Assembly (NCBI RefSeq): GCF_000378045.1 | Contig: NZ_KB899093.1 | Location: forward strand, 239,830-303,829 | Length of the DNA: 64,000 nucleotides | Source: Marinobacterium rhizophilum DSM 18822 | GTDB lineage: Bacteria > Pseudomonadota > Gammaproteobacteria > Pseudomonadales > Balneatricaceae | Reading direction: 5' to 3' | The notes under the pieces: model-generated | Told to the model about the DNA's origin: nothing | The model's input: the letters and a program-made list of their open reading frames with translations, nothing else | Databases searched by the model: none | Translations under genes and position numbers: made by a program | Shown: positions 25,178 to 34,325 of the stretch, one piece after another | Position numbering within the stretch: the first letter of the stretch is position 1 | How the letters are laid out: every line of letters starts with the position of its first letter

Positions 25178-25364
25178 CGGAGCCAGGGGTGCATCGCCGG
25201 CGGTACCGCTGCTGCACAGGTTCTTGTGTGTTTTCTGTGACGCCATGCGGCGTATTTGTGCAGGGGTGCGCCGGGGTCAGGCTTCGGCGTTCATGCTAAC
25301 TGTGTCCGGATGACCGGCGTTTTAAACTGGGCGCCTTGATCGGGCGCAAGGAAAGGTTACAAGC

Positions 25365-26399
25365 TTGAAGCAGCGCTATCTGGAGTTCGACTACCTGCGG
25401 GGCATTGCCATCCTGGTGATTATACTTGGACACGCGGTGGTTAATGTGGGCGGGAATTTGCCACTGGCGCTGCAGAATCTTTTTGCCGGTGGCACGGCCG
25501 TGTTCGTGTTTATCTCCGGGTTTTTCTTTCACAGTGTTTTTTATCGCCGATTTGAATACGGCGACTTTATGCGCAAAAAAATTCAAAACGTATTTTATCC
25601 ATTTATCGTTATATCGCTGGTTGCGTTGCTGCCCATGATGCTGGCATGGCTCGGCAAGCCTGGCATGACAGTGGCCAAGTTCCTGGAGAATATCTACTGG
25701 CAGGTCAACGACGGCTACATTCTGTATCCGCACTGGTATATTCCCTATGTCATGGCACTGTTTGCGCTGTCGCCTCTCTATATACTGTTTATCCGCGCCA
25801 GCGCGCTGGCGCGCCTGTTGCTGTTGTTGGAGTTCGCGCTGATCGCGATGCTGGTACACCGGCCATTGGGCAATGCCAATGTGCTGCAGTCACTGGTCTA
25901 TTTTACCCCTTACTACCTGGCCGGCATCCTGTATTCGATCCATTTCGCCGTGTTGAACCGGCACCATCGGCTGCTCTTTGCGGTGTCGTTACTGGGCGTT
26001 TCGCTCTTTCTGGTATTGCAGACACTGGTTTTTCCGCACCTGGCAAACTATCACAAGGCTGCGCTGATTTATGACGGTGTCGATCTGATGTTCTGGCAGA
26101 AACTGTTTCTGTGTGTCGTGTTGCTGGAATTTTCCAGCTGGCTGACGACGCGCCCGGAAAATCGCCTGTTATTGCAGGTGTCCGCGGCCAGTTTTGCCCT
26201 GTTTTTTATTCATCCCATGGTGCTCACCGAGGTACACAACCTGTTGCTGCCGTGGCTGAAAACCTTGCACCCCGGTGTGCTGCTAAACCTGGCGGCGACC
26301 CTGTTGTCGCTGGGGCTTGCGACGGCAGGCAGCTTTGCCGTGGCCTGGCTGGTGAAGCAAACCTGGCCGCGACATAGCCGCATGCTTACTGGATGGTGA
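25365..26399 (+). CDS. Acyltransferase family 3 membrane protein
   Basis: A 344-aa inner-membrane protein with about ten helices. The N-terminus LEFDYLRGIAILVIILGHAV carries the catalytic His of the OafA/NodX O-acyltransferase family, followed by GGTAVFVFISGFFF. It probably O-acetylates a surface sugar or lipid carrier-linked glycan, but there is no polysaccharide cluster nearby. The start is TTG at 25365 with AAAGG eight bases upstream. It converges with the DUF4399 gene. Confidence 0.85.
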   Translation: MKQRYLEFDYLRGIAILVIILGHAVVNVGGNLPLALQNLFAGGTAVFVFISGFFFHSVFYRRFEYGDFMRKKIQNVFYPFIVISLVALLPMMLAWLGKPGMTVAKFLENIYWQVNDGYILYPHWYIPYVMALFALSPLYILFIRASALARLLLLLEFALIAMLVHRPLGNANVLQSLVYFTPYYLAGILYSIHFAVLNRHHRLLFAVSLLGVSLFLVLQTLVFPHLANYHKAALIYDGVDLMFWQKLFLCVVLLEFSSWLTTRPENRLLLQVSAASFALFFIHPMVLTEVHNLLLPWLKTLHPGVLLNLAATLLSLGLATAGSFAVAWLVKQTWPRHSRMLTGW

Positions 26400-26419
26400 A
26401 AGGCCTTTGCGGGCCGGGT

Positions 26420-26848
26420 TTATTCCACCTGAATCGTGATTTTTTCCGACATGACTGGGGGCTCGAAGGGGACATGCTTCATGTCCCCGAGCATCAGTTG
26501 CAGGCTATGCTCGCCGGGTTCCAGAGTGAGCTCCACTTCGGTCTGGCCGCCGCCAAAATGCTTTACCGTACCATCCATCGGCATACCGGCAGGTGGCAAT
26601 TCTGCACGGTCAATCAGCAGGTGATGATGGCCTGTGCCTGCCTTGTCGGTGCCGGCCGGTGCCACGCCCATGCCGCTGAGGCCAAAACGCACGGTAAAGG
26701 TTTGGGGTACTGTTTCACCGCCGGCAGGTGAAATGATATAGGCCCGGGCGCCTTCGGGGGAGGCGGTAGGGCTATCGGCCGAGGCCTGGAACGCCCCAAG
26801 TGGTGCCATCAGCGCGATGCAAAGCAGAGTCAGTTTACTAAGCTTCAT
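26420..26848 (-). CDS. DUF4399 periplasmic protein
   Basis: A 142-aa protein with a cleavable signal (MKLSKLTLLCIALMAPLG then FQASA) and a DUF4399 domain: FTVRFGLSGMGVAPAG, TGHHHLLID, and EPGEHSLQLMLGDMKHVPF. The His-rich HHH and the beta-sandwich look suggest a metal- or small-ligand-binding periplasmic protein; its role is unknown. The frame runs 34 codons upstream, but the ATG at 26848 has GGAG and begins the signal peptide. Confidence 0.85.
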   Translation of the reverse strand: MKLSKLTLLCIALMAPLGAFQASADSPTASPEGARAYIISPAGGETVPQTFTVRFGLSGMGVAPAGTDKAGTGHHHLLIDRAELPPAGMPMDGTVKHFGGGQTEVELTLEPGEHSLQLMLGDMKHVPFEPPVMSEKITIQVE

Positions 26849-27091
26849 ACAAGCTCTCCATAATGAGTGGGCTGTGCGGCGTCTATGCCGACCCGACTCA
26901 GTATGGTCCATAAATTGCTGCTCAGGACAGGTTAAGCCGTAGCGGTGCACATTAGGCGTAGCTTTTGGGAACGGTAGCGGGGATTCGGGCTTGAACAGGA
27001 ATTGCCGGGAATGCCGCTATCGACGGGTACCGAAACAGCGCAAGCTGCATTTCGGACTGAATTTATTCAACGACACGGAGAGATGATTTTT

Positions 27092-27508
27092 ATGAAAATG
27101 CCTTATTTGCTTTGTTCTGCAGTGCTGCTGACCAGCGTGGCGCTGACCGGTTGTGGAAATGACGAGGCTGATAAAAAGGCCGAGGTTGAAACCACTGCGC
27201 CGGTTGCAGAAGACGCCCAGGGCGAACCTGCGAAGACTGCGGAAGTTGAAGCACAGATGAATACAACGGGTGAAGCGGTTGAGGAAAAGGCGGAAACCGT
27301 TGAGGAAAAGGCTGAAGCCGTAGTTGAAGCAGGCAAAGAAATTGCCGTCGATGCTGCACAGGCCGTGACTGAAACCGCCACCGATATGGTCAAAGGCGCC
27401 CAGGATATGGCCGCCGATGTAGCCGATGGAGCCGCTTCCCTGGCTGACGAAGCCATGGGCAGCGAGGAAAGCACGCCCGCTGAGGCAGAGGAAAAAGCGG
27501 CTCAGTAA
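27092..27508 (+). CDS. Lipoprotein with Ala/Glu-rich helical repeats
   Basis: A 138-aa protein with lipobox LTGC, then a charged, low-complexity domain made of repeats like EEKAETV EEKAEAV VEAGKEI, VTETATDMVKGAQDMAADVA. These look like 11-residue amphipathic helical repeats seen in LEA-like and apolipoprotein-like proteins. No enzyme motif is present. It may coat membranes or protect proteins in the periplasm, which is inference. An ATG at 27083 is an alternative start, but sits too close to GGAG. Confidence 0.75.
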   Translation: MKMPYLLCSAVLLTSVALTGCGNDEADKKAEVETTAPVAEDAQGEPAKTAEVEAQMNTTGEAVEEKAETVEEKAEAVVEAGKEIAVDAAQAVTETATDMVKGAQDMAADVADGAASLADEAMGSEESTPAEAEEKAAQ

Positions 27509-27522
27509 GCCAGGACGCTGCG

Positions 27523-27562
27523 TGCCCGAAGCGAAGACCCTTGCCGGTCGGCGCTTCGGGCA
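27523..27562 (+). terminator. Hairpin behind the Ala/Glu-rich lipoprotein gene
   Basis: TGCCCGAAGCG (27523-27533) and CGCTTCGGGCA (27552-27562) pair perfectly over 11 bp and are followed by TTGTCATTTATG. It ends 12 bp before the stop codon of dacB on the other strand, so it probably serves both convergent genes. Confidence 0.6.
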
Positions 27563-27574
27563 TTGTCATTTATG

Positions 27575-29032
27575 TCACCCGCGCTGATAAACCCATTCCA
27601 GCATCGCCTTCTCAAACGCCCGTACCGGGTGTTGCAAGGGATCACGCCAGGACGCCCGACGGGCAGCATCACTCAGGCTTATCCCGGATACCATCAGCAC
27701 AAACAGATAGCGCTGGCCCGAGGCCCCGGTGATATAACCGGCCAGGTTGCTGGTGCCATTAAGGGTGCCGCTTTTGGCGCGCACATTGCCGCGCAGCGGC
27801 GGCGCACGCAGCGTGCTGCGATAACGCAGCGTGCCGGACTCGCCAGCCACGGCCAGGGCCTGGTAACTGATGGCTTCAGGCGTGCGGGCAAGTTGCCGTA
27901 ACAGTGCCGCCAGCTGGGAGGCCTGCAGCAGATTGTCCCGCGAAAGACCTGAACCATCGGCCAGGGTGGCCGGTTCCAGACGTTGCCCCAGCACATCTTC
28001 CAGCCGACTGGTCATGGTCCGCACACCGCTTCGAAAGCTGCCTGGATCGCCGGCCTGGTGGCTCAGGGTTTTCAGCAGGCTGTCCGCAATCAGGTTATCC
28101 GAATCCTGCAGCATCCTGGGCAGCAACTGCGACAGGGGCGCGGACTCAAGCTGCATGACGGCCTGCCAGCCAGACCCCGCATTGCCGACACCGCGAACCG
28201 TTCCCTGCAGCTGGATACCGAGGTCGTTAAGCTGCTCTGCAATGACATCGCGCACGAAGGCGACCGGATCGTTGACGGCAAAGTTCAGCGGTACGATCTT
28301 GCGATTATTGGCTACACAGCCGTGCAGACGGTAGTGGTTGCCGGGGCCCGTATCCATCTCGAGTTCGCACAGCTGTTCCTGCTGCTGTTGCAGCGTGACC
28401 GTCGTGACCTCAGAGTCCACCTCAATCGGCTGGTGCGGCGGCACGAAGAAGCGCGCATTCGTGCCGGGTGCATTCGGTGTCAGGCTCGCGGCTACGCAGT
28501 TACCGTCCAGTATGATCGCAGACGCCGGTGCGCTGTAGCACACACCCAGGTTGTTCCAGGGCCAGCCATTGCCGCGGTCGTAGCCATCGAAGGCGGAGCT
28601 GTCCAGCAGCAAATCACCACTGATGTGGGTGGTGCCGCTCTGCTTGATCCGCTCCAGCAGCTGGCGCAGCTGTGCCCGGCTGAAGTCCGGTGCACCACTG
28701 AACTCAAGGCGCCAGTCCCCCTGCCAGCGGTTGTTGCGCTGCTGGCCGCGGCGCCAGAGCCGGGTTTGATAGCTGAAGTCCCCCCCCAGCTGCAGCTCAG
28801 CTGCATAGGCTGTCAGCAGCTTGAGGGTGCTGGCGGGAGGCAGCAGCAGGTCGGACTGATAATCAATCTGCACGGTTCCGCGGTGATCCAGCGGCTCGAC
28901 ACGCAGTCCGATCTGGCTGCCAGGAGGGGCCAGTGCCAGCAGTGACTGCCAGCTACCGGTAGCGACGTCGGCACGGGCGCCGCCAATACTTGCAAGGGTT
29001 ACACACAGCAGCAGAAAAAATCGCAGTTTCAT
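27575..29032 (-). CDS. dacB: D-alanyl-D-alanine carboxypeptidase/endopeptidase (PBP4)
   Basis: A 485-aa penicillin-binding protein of class C. A signal peptide (MKLRFFLLLCVTLASIGGARA) is followed by the SxxK box Ser68-Thr-Leu-Lys71, the SDN motif in QDSDNLIADSLLKTL, and the KSG box in VRAKSGTLNGTSNLAGY. The large insertion between the first two motifs is typical of PBP4. It cleaves D-Ala and peptide cross-links in the periplasm. All motifs are intact. Confidence 0.92.
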   Translation of the reverse strand: MKLRFFLLLCVTLASIGGARADVATGSWQSLLALAPPGSQIGLRVEPLDHRGTVQIDYQSDLLLPPASTLKLLTAYAAELQLGGDFSYQTRLWRRGQQRNNRWQGDWRLEFSGAPDFSRAQLRQLLERIKQSGTTHISGDLLLDSSAFDGYDRGNGWPWNNLGVCYSAPASAIILDGNCVAASLTPNAPGTNARFFVPPHQPIEVDSEVTTVTLQQQQEQLCELEMDTGPGNHYRLHGCVANNRKIVPLNFAVNDPVAFVRDVIAEQLNDLGIQLQGTVRGVGNAGSGWQAVMQLESAPLSQLLPRMLQDSDNLIADSLLKTLSHQAGDPGSFRSGVRTMTSRLEDVLGQRLEPATLADGSGLSRDNLLQASQLAALLRQLARTPEAISYQALAVAGESGTLRYRSTLRAPPLRGNVRAKSGTLNGTSNLAGYITGASGQRYLFVLMVSGISLSDAARRASWRDPLQHPVRAFEKAMLEWVYQRG

Positions 29033-29218
29033 TATCTTGGCAGGGTCCGGGTAAGGGGGCAGCAGTGTTGGTCAGCTGGCAAGGATAACAGTTCAGAGAA
29101 GACGACCAGATATAGCAAAATGATGCGTAGCTGCACTCGGACGAGTCGGTTATGCATGGGGTGTGGTGGCGTTTTGAGTGACGCCGGCGAGCAGGGCTCG
29201 CGCCCGCGCTTGCTGGAA

Positions 29219-29413
29219 TCAGTCCTGGATGTTGTCCAGACGAATACCCAGGGCCGCCTCCAAAGCGTCGAGTTTGCTTTTCATGGCGTCGATGGTATTG
29301 GTGCCATCGCTGAGCTCGGGAGACATGCGAATCATGTCCAGCGCTTCGACCAGAAAGGATTCCTCGTTCATCTTTGCCAGTTGTTCTGCTGTCCAGCGTT
29401 TGCTCTTGTACAT
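29219..29413 (-). CDS. Small hypothetical protein, helical
   Basis: A 64-aa protein beginning MYKSKRWTAEQLAKMNEE and ending LGIRLDNIQD. GAGG lies upstream of the ATG at usual distance. The sequence is charged and looks mostly alpha-helical, with no membrane segment or cysteines. I do not recognise a family. It stands alone between dacB and the EamA transporter. Confidence 0.55.
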   Translation of the reverse strand: MYKSKRWTAEQLAKMNEESFLVEALDMIRMSPELSDGTNTIDAMKSKLDALEAALGIRLDNIQD

Positions 29414-29527
29414 GGGGGAAACCTCGTAAAACAGTCTTTAAAGGTATGGATTAGGCAGACTGCTTTTGCAAGAAGTTCCTTGGCAAATGGCGGGGCGCCC
29501 GCCAGTGGCATGCGCCGCCGGCGGGGC

Positions 29528-30424
29528 TCAGGCGGCCATGCGTTTCAGTCTGTGCAGCCAGCGCTGGCCGAAGCTGTTCACGAGGAGTCCCAGCATGACC
29601 AGCACAATGCCGACGGCCTGTATGCCCGACAGGCTTTCATCCAGGATCAGCCAGGCGCATAGCAGGCCGACGACCGGCACCAGCAGGGTAAGCGGCGCGA
29701 TGCGCGAAGCCGGGTGCTGTTGCAGCAGCCAGGCCCAGCTGCCATATCCGAAGATCGTTGCCACCAGGGCCAGGTAGGTGAGCGACACCAGTGACTTGAT
29801 ACCCATTGAACTGAGGCTGGCCAGGATCAGCTCCGGGCCTTCGGTCAGCCAGGACAGCAGCATGAAGGGAAGTGGCGGAATCAGGGCCCCCCAGATTACC
29901 AGGCTCATCAGCTGGACCGATCCCTGCTGAGCGATGTGCCTGTTGACGATATTGCCCGCCCCCCAGCTGGCTGCGGCCGCGAGAGTCAGACCGAAACCCG
30001 TCAGGGTCATGCTGGCTGCATCGGCCTGGCCGGCAAGAATGCCCAGGCCGCAGCCCGCAATCAGCAGCGCCCAGAGTTGCTGTACCTGCCAGCGCTCGCC
30101 CAGGAACAGTAGCGCGAACACCAGGGTGAAAATCGCCTGGGCCTGCAGCACCAGGGACGCGATCCCGGCAGGCATGCCGGCCTGCATGGCACTGAACAGC
30201 AGGGCGAACTGACCAAAGCTGATCGTGATGCCATAGGCAAACAGCCAGCGCAGTGGCAGATCCGGTTTGCGTACAAAAAAGATGGCCGGGAACGCGACAC
30301 AGAGAAAACGCAGGGCGCCCAGCAGCATGGGTGGCAGCTCGTCCAGCCCCCAGCGGATAATGACGAAATTGAATCCCCAGGCGAGAATGATCAGCAGGGC
30401 CAGGATTGAGTCCTTTCTGTTCAT
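29528..30424 (-). CDS. EamA-family (DMT) transporter
   Basis: A 298-aa inner-membrane protein with ten helices as two EamA repeats. The first begins ILALLIILAWGFNFVIIRWGL, and the second contains AAASWGAGNIVNRH. EamA proteins export amino acids, metabolites or cofactors; this one resembles the O-acetylserine/cysteine exporter (EamA/YdeD) group, but the substrate is not clear. A GTG four codons upstream (30436) is an alternative start; neither has a strong ribosome site. Confidence 0.88.
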   Translation of the reverse strand: MNRKDSILALLIILAWGFNFVIIRWGLDELPPMLLGALRFLCVAFPAIFFVRKPDLPLRWLFAYGITISFGQFALLFSAMQAGMPAGIASLVLQAQAIFTLVFALLFLGERWQVQQLWALLIAGCGLGILAGQADAASMTLTGFGLTLAAAASWGAGNIVNRHIAQQGSVQLMSLVIWGALIPPLPFMLLSWLTEGPELILASLSSMGIKSLVSLTYLALVATIFGYGSWAWLLQQHPASRIAPLTLLVPVVGLLCAWLILDESLSGIQAVGIVLVMLGLLVNSFGQRWLHRLKRMAA

Positions 30425-30568
30425 GCGTATGCGCACAGTTCCGGCAGTCGAAAAGCGCCATTCTAACGGCTTTGCGTAGCGTCAACGCCATTATTTAATG
30501 GCCAGGCGCAGGCGGTTTCCGGCAAATGCAGGACCGCCGCGATTGGATGAGTGGCGCCAGGCAATTGG

Positions 30569-31303
30569 CTATTGTTTCTCCAGCCAGTTCAGCCAGACGC
30601 TCATGCCATCGCCCTGCGTGGCGCTGAGCTGCAGAACCTGCAGGTCCGGCTGGATTTGGCGGGCATGTTCGATACAGTTACGCGTATCGAATTGTACATG
30701 GGGCAGGAGGTCGGTCTTGGTGATGAGCAACAGGTCGGCGTGGTGAAAAATGGAGGGATACTTGAGTGGCTTGTCATCGCCTTCGGTCACCGAAACCAGC
30801 ACCACCCGGGCTTTTTCGCCGAGGTCGAACATCGCCGGGCAGATCAGATTGCCCACGTTTTCGATCAGCAGCAGCGCACCGTCCATTTCAGGTAGCTGGT
30901 GCAGGGCGCGATGCACCATGGCGGCATCCAGGTGACAGGCCTGACCTGTCTGGATTTGTACCGCGGGGGTGCCAGTGGCACGAATACGGGCAGCATCGAG
31001 CTCGGTTTGCTGATCGCCTTCAATCACCAGCGCGCCGCGGCGGCCGCGCAGCCGGGTCAGGGTCTGTTCCAGCAGTGTGGTTTTTCCGGCGCCGGGACTT
31101 GAAACCAGGTTGATGGCACTGAGACGGTGGCCGGAAAACCACTCACGGTTATGCTCAGCCTGGTGGCGGTTGGCGTGCATCAGGTCCTGGTGCAGTGCGA
31201 TGCTCTGCACTGGCCCAGTGACTTTCTGGGGCGCCTCAGTTGTCAGCTTCGATGTGCGCCCAGGGTCGAGTTCCGTAGCATCACAGCCGCAAATTCCACA
31301 CAT
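30569..31303 (-). CDS. hypB: Hydrogenase nickel incorporation GTPase HypB
   Basis: A 244-aa protein. It starts with the metal-binding MCGICGCDATELD motif of HypB. The GTPase domain has P-loop SSPGAGKTTLLEQ, the metal-site GQACHLDAAMV, ENVGNLICPA and TKTDLLP. The His-rich stretch found after the N-terminus in many HypB proteins is absent. It supplies nickel to hydrogenase with HypA and pairs with the adjacent hydrogenase. Its ATG overlaps the hypA stop as TGATG. Confidence 0.94.
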   Translation of the reverse strand: MCGICGCDATELDPGRTSKLTTEAPQKVTGPVQSIALHQDLMHANRHQAEHNREWFSGHRLSAINLVSSPGAGKTTLLEQTLTRLRGRRGALVIEGDQQTELDAARIRATGTPAVQIQTGQACHLDAAMVHRALHQLPEMDGALLLIENVGNLICPAMFDLGEKARVVLVSVTEGDDKPLKYPSIFHHADLLLITKTDLLPHVQFDTRNCIEHARQIQPDLQVLQLSATQGDGMSVWLNWLEKQ

Positions 31304-31644
31304 CAGTATGCCTCCATCTGTTCTATCAGCACGTCGTCGCCACCTTGCAGGTCCCGCTCCAGTGCGCCGCAGACGGGGCACGGATCCAGCCAGTTTTGCA
31401 AAGAATAGCAGCTGGCGCACCGGCGGCAGGTGGCGCTGCCAGGCTGGCGCCGGATCTTTAGCGTACACCCCGTCAGGGCCTGGGGCTTTTCCATTGCCGT
31501 GAAACAGAATTCAAGCGCCTGGGGCTCAATGCAGCTGAGGCTGCCGACGGCCAGTTGAACGCTGAGAACTTGCTTGAGCTGACGCGTCAGTACCTCCTGC
31601 TCCAGGCTGTTGCACAGACTTCGGCACAGGCTCAGTTCATGCAT
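31303..31644 (-). CDS. hypA: Hydrogenase maturation nickel metallochaperone HypA
   Basis: A 113-aa protein starting MHELSLCRSLCNSLEQE, the HypA N-terminus whose Met and His2 bind nickel. The zinc site is the pair CRRCASC and CPVCG further along. It delivers nickel to the large subunit with HypB. It overlaps the protease gene by 8 bp and hypB by one base, so the three are translated together. HypC, D, E and F are not in this window. Confidence 0.94.
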   Translation of the reverse strand: MHELSLCRSLCNSLEQEVLTRQLKQVLSVQLAVGSLSCIEPQALEFCFTAMEKPQALTGCTLKIRRQPGSATCRRCASCYSLQNWLDPCPVCGALERDLQGGDDVLIEQMEAY

Positions 31645-32140
31645 GCGAGGCCCCCTGGTGTGACGGTTGCGGTGACAGTTTCACGCCCCCGGAGCGCAGC
31701 AGGTCGGCCAGTGCCCGGCTGGCCTCGGGTACGCGCTGCTCGAGCGCGCGGCTCAGCCCGTTGCCCCATTCCAGTGACTCGAAGGGGGCACCGACCAGGC
31801 TGATACGGGCCGGTTGATCGCCCAGTGCATCCAGGAGCGCAAGCAGCTGTACGGCGCCCATCTGATGCACGGCGATGGTCTGCGTGGTGTTCAGTGCGGG
31901 CAGCGGGTCGGCGATGATAACCGGGTGGTCGGTGCTGTCTGCCTGTACGGCGTCCAGCAGCACCAGCCAGGCGCAGCCAGCGATGCGTTCATAATGCGCC
32001 AGGGGCAGATGGCCGGCATAGAGACAGCGGACATGGGCGGGCAATGAATAGCGGGCTGAAAAATGCCGCAGCAGCCGTTCACCAAAACCATCATCGGTAC
32101 GGTCAGGGTGCCCGAGTGCCAGCAAAATGATGTCAGTCAA
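31637..32140 (-). CDS. [NiFe] hydrogenase maturation protease
   Basis: A 167-aa protein of the HycI/HoxW type. The first metal-binding Asp is in RTDDGFGERLLRHF and the second region in LLDAVQAD. It removes the C-terminal tail of the large subunit after nickel insertion. The usual G-N-P near the N-terminus reads GHPDRTDDG here, with His in place of Asn. The gene starts the hyp operon and is divergent from hydB. Confidence 0.85.
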   Translation of the reverse strand: MTDIILLALGHPDRTDDGFGERLLRHFSARYSLPAHVRCLYAGHLPLAHYERIAGCAWLVLLDAVQADSTDHPVIIADPLPALNTTQTIAVHQMGAVQLLALLDALGDQPARISLVGAPFESLEWGNGLSRALEQRVPEASRALADLLRSGGVKLSPQPSHQGASHA

Positions 32141-32377
32141 TACCGGTCTCCCTGCGGGCCCGTGCCGCCAGCCGCCCTACCCATTGCCAGACCGGGGTGT
32201 GAACGCCCCTCCCCGGAAGAAGACTGCGGTTGCGGATTTCGGCGATTCGCTGCTGCATCATTGCCCCCCGGACAGAGTCTGCAGCAAGTATAAGATCAGA
32301 TCAGGTATCGCGCGTGGTGGACCTGTGCCGCTGGACTATGCTGAATAGAATTTCTGATCATCGATCCGGTAAAGCAG

Positions 32378-33496
32378 ATGCAACAGAGCGCCTTCTTGCC
32401 CCACCAAGCCTTGGCACAGCTGTTTGATGTGCTGCAGCGCGATGGCTACACCGTGGTTGGCCCGACCGCCGAACAGGGCGCGATCCTGTATCGCCAGCTC
32501 GACTCTGTCGATCAGCTTCCCGTGGGTCTGGTGGATCATCAGGCGCCCGGTCGTTACCGGCTGGAGCAACAGGCACATGGACGCTATTTCGATTGGGTGG
32601 GAACGGCCCAGGGGCTCAAGCCCTGGCTGTTCACACCCGAGCAACCGCTTATGGTCGCCCGGGAAGTGGAGGGCGGGCTGCGCTTTGAGTCGGTGCATGA
32701 GAACGTGCCCCCGACGGCCGTCATCGGCGTGCGCGGCTGTGATCTGGCAGCGCTGGCCCTGCAGGACAAGCACTTCCTGCAGGGCGAGTATCCGGACCCC
32801 CATTACAGCACCCGCCGGGAACAACTGCTTTTGATTGCCGTTAACTGCCATCGCAGCGCCGCCACCTGTTTTTGCGTTTCCACCGGGGATGGTCCCGAAG
32901 TGACCGGCGGGGCGGATATGGTGCTGGACGAGCTGGACCAGGGGTTCTGGGTTCGCGCCACGAGCCCACGGGGCAGCGCACTGCTGGCCCGCTTGCCCAC
33001 CCGTCCATTGCCCGGTTGGCACAAGCGGCGCAGCAAGACGCTGAGAAAACGGGCACGGGTGCAGCAGCGTGCGCTGCCGTCCAGGGATCTGCGCACGCCG
33101 CTTTATCAGGCGCGCGATGACGAAACGCTCTGGCAGTCGGTCGCTGATCGCTGCCTGACCTGCGGTAACTGCGCGGCGGTCTGTCCAACCTGTTTCTGTT
33201 CCCGCGTCGACGAGGAGTCGCCGCTGGATGGCGGCCAGAGTACCCAGGTGCGGCGCTGGGACACCTGTTTCAATGACGAGCACAGCTATCTGGTGGGGCA
33301 TGTGGTGCGCAAGAGTGCCGTGCACAAGTATCGGCAGTGGCTGACCCACAAGCTGGCCATCTGGCATGACCAGTACGATCGCAGTGGCTGCACCGGTTGT
33401 GGTCGCTGTATAACCTGGTGCCCGGTGGGCATCGATATTGTCGAGGAAGTACAGCGCTTGTGCACCGAAGTGAAAGCACAGGAGCCGCACGAATGA
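32378..33496 (+). CDS. hydB: Group 3b hydrogenase iron-sulfur subunit (beta)
   Basis: A 372-aa protein of the sulfhydrogenase beta type. Two 4Fe-4S clusters are given by [14 protein letters not shown] and, near the C-terminus, [14 protein letters not shown]; an earlier [10 protein letters not shown] and [10 protein letters not shown] region is typical of the family. It carries electrons between the gamma and delta subunits. It is the first gene of hydBGDA and overlaps hydG by ATGA. The region before it is 237 bp and shared with the hyp operon. Confidence 0.9.
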   Translation: MQQSAFLPHQALAQLFDVLQRDGYTVVGPTAEQGAILYRQLDSVDQLPVGLVDHQAPGRYRLEQQAHGRYFDWVGTAQGLKPWLFTPEQPLMVAREVEGGLRFESVHENVPPTAVIGVRGCDLAALALQDKHFLQGEYPDPHYSTRREQLLLIAVNCHRSAATCFCVSTGDGPEVTGGADMVLDELDQGFWVRATSPRGSALLARLPTRPLPGWHKRRSKTLRKRARVQQRALPSRDLRTPLYQARDDETLWQSVADRCLTCGNCAAVCPTCFCSRVDEESPLDGGQSTQVRRWDTCFNDEHSYLVGHVVRKSAVHKYRQWLTHKLAIWHDQYDRSGCTGCGRCITWCPVGIDIVEEVQRLCTEVKAQEPHE

Positions 33497-34323
33497 ATGA
33501 TCCCTGGCTGCCGCAGCAGGCTGTGGTGATGGAAAAGGTGATGGAGACACCGGATGTCGCAACACTGTCCCTCAAGCTGGCCGATACCGCTGCCCATCAG
33601 CGTTTTCGCTTCGACTGCGGTCAGTTCAACATGCTGTATCTCTTTGGCCTTGGGGAAGTACCGATCTCAATCATGGACCTTAGGCAGGGGCTTGTGCAGC
33701 ACACCATTCGGGCCGTGGGACGTATCAGCCGTAAACTGGTAGCCCTTGAACCGGGCGCGAACCTCGGGCTGCGTGGGCCCTTTGGCAACAGCTGGCCGAT
33801 AGAGGAAGCCCGCGGTCGGGATCTGGTGTTTATCACGGCGGGGCTGGGATGCGCACCGGTTATTGCCGCGATTCGACGGGTCATTGCGGCCCGGCCGGAT
33901 TACCGGCGCCTGGTTATCATGCAGGGTGTAAAGCACCGCGAGGATCTGCTGTGGCAGGAGCAGTACGAACGCTGGCGCGAGGTGCCGGATTGCCAGGTTT
34001 TACTGGCGGCGAGTGAAGAGAAGCAGGCACCGTTTGCCTGGTCGCTTGGCATGGTGACAACCCTGATCGACAAGGCCCGGTTCGATGTGAACAACTGCAC
34101 GGTGATGATGTGCGGGCCAGAACCCATGATCCGTGCGTCCATGCATGGTCTGGAGGCGGTCGGCGTCGGGCTGGAGAACTGCTTTGTCAGTCTTGAGCGG
34201 AACATGCAGTGTGCCGTTGGACTCTGCGGTCACTGCCAGATGGGTACGCCTTTCATCTGCCGCGAGGGTCCTATTTTCCGCGTGCCGGACATCCGGCAAT
34301 GGTTTCTGCTGGAGGGGTACTGA
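33493..34323 (+). CDS. hydG: Group 3b hydrogenase NAD(P)H/FAD subunit (gamma)
   Basis: A 276-aa flavoprotein of the ferredoxin-NADP reductase fold. The nucleotide-binding block is [19 protein letters not shown], and the C-terminal 2Fe-2S ligands are in [17 protein letters not shown]. It passes electrons to or from NAD(P). The frame continues upstream inside hydB; the ATG at 33493 overlaps the hydB stop and gives the usual length. Confidence 0.9.
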   Translation: MNDPWLPQQAVVMEKVMETPDVATLSLKLADTAAHQRFRFDCGQFNMLYLFGLGEVPISIMDLRQGLVQHTIRAVGRISRKLVALEPGANLGLRGPFGNSWPIEEARGRDLVFITAGLGCAPVIAAIRRVIAARPDYRRLVIMQGVKHREDLLWQEQYERWREVPDCQVLLAASEEKQAPFAWSLGMVTTLIDKARFDVNNCTVMMCGPEPMIRASMHGLEAVGVGLENCFVSLERNMQCAVGLCGHCQMGTPFICREGPIFRVPDIRQWFLLEGY

Positions 34324-34325
34324 CA

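Noticed and set aside
32141..32377. FNR/Anr box controlling the hydrogenase
   Set aside because: I looked for TTGAT-N4-ATCAA and found only weak, partial matches (TGATCATCGATC), not enough to report.
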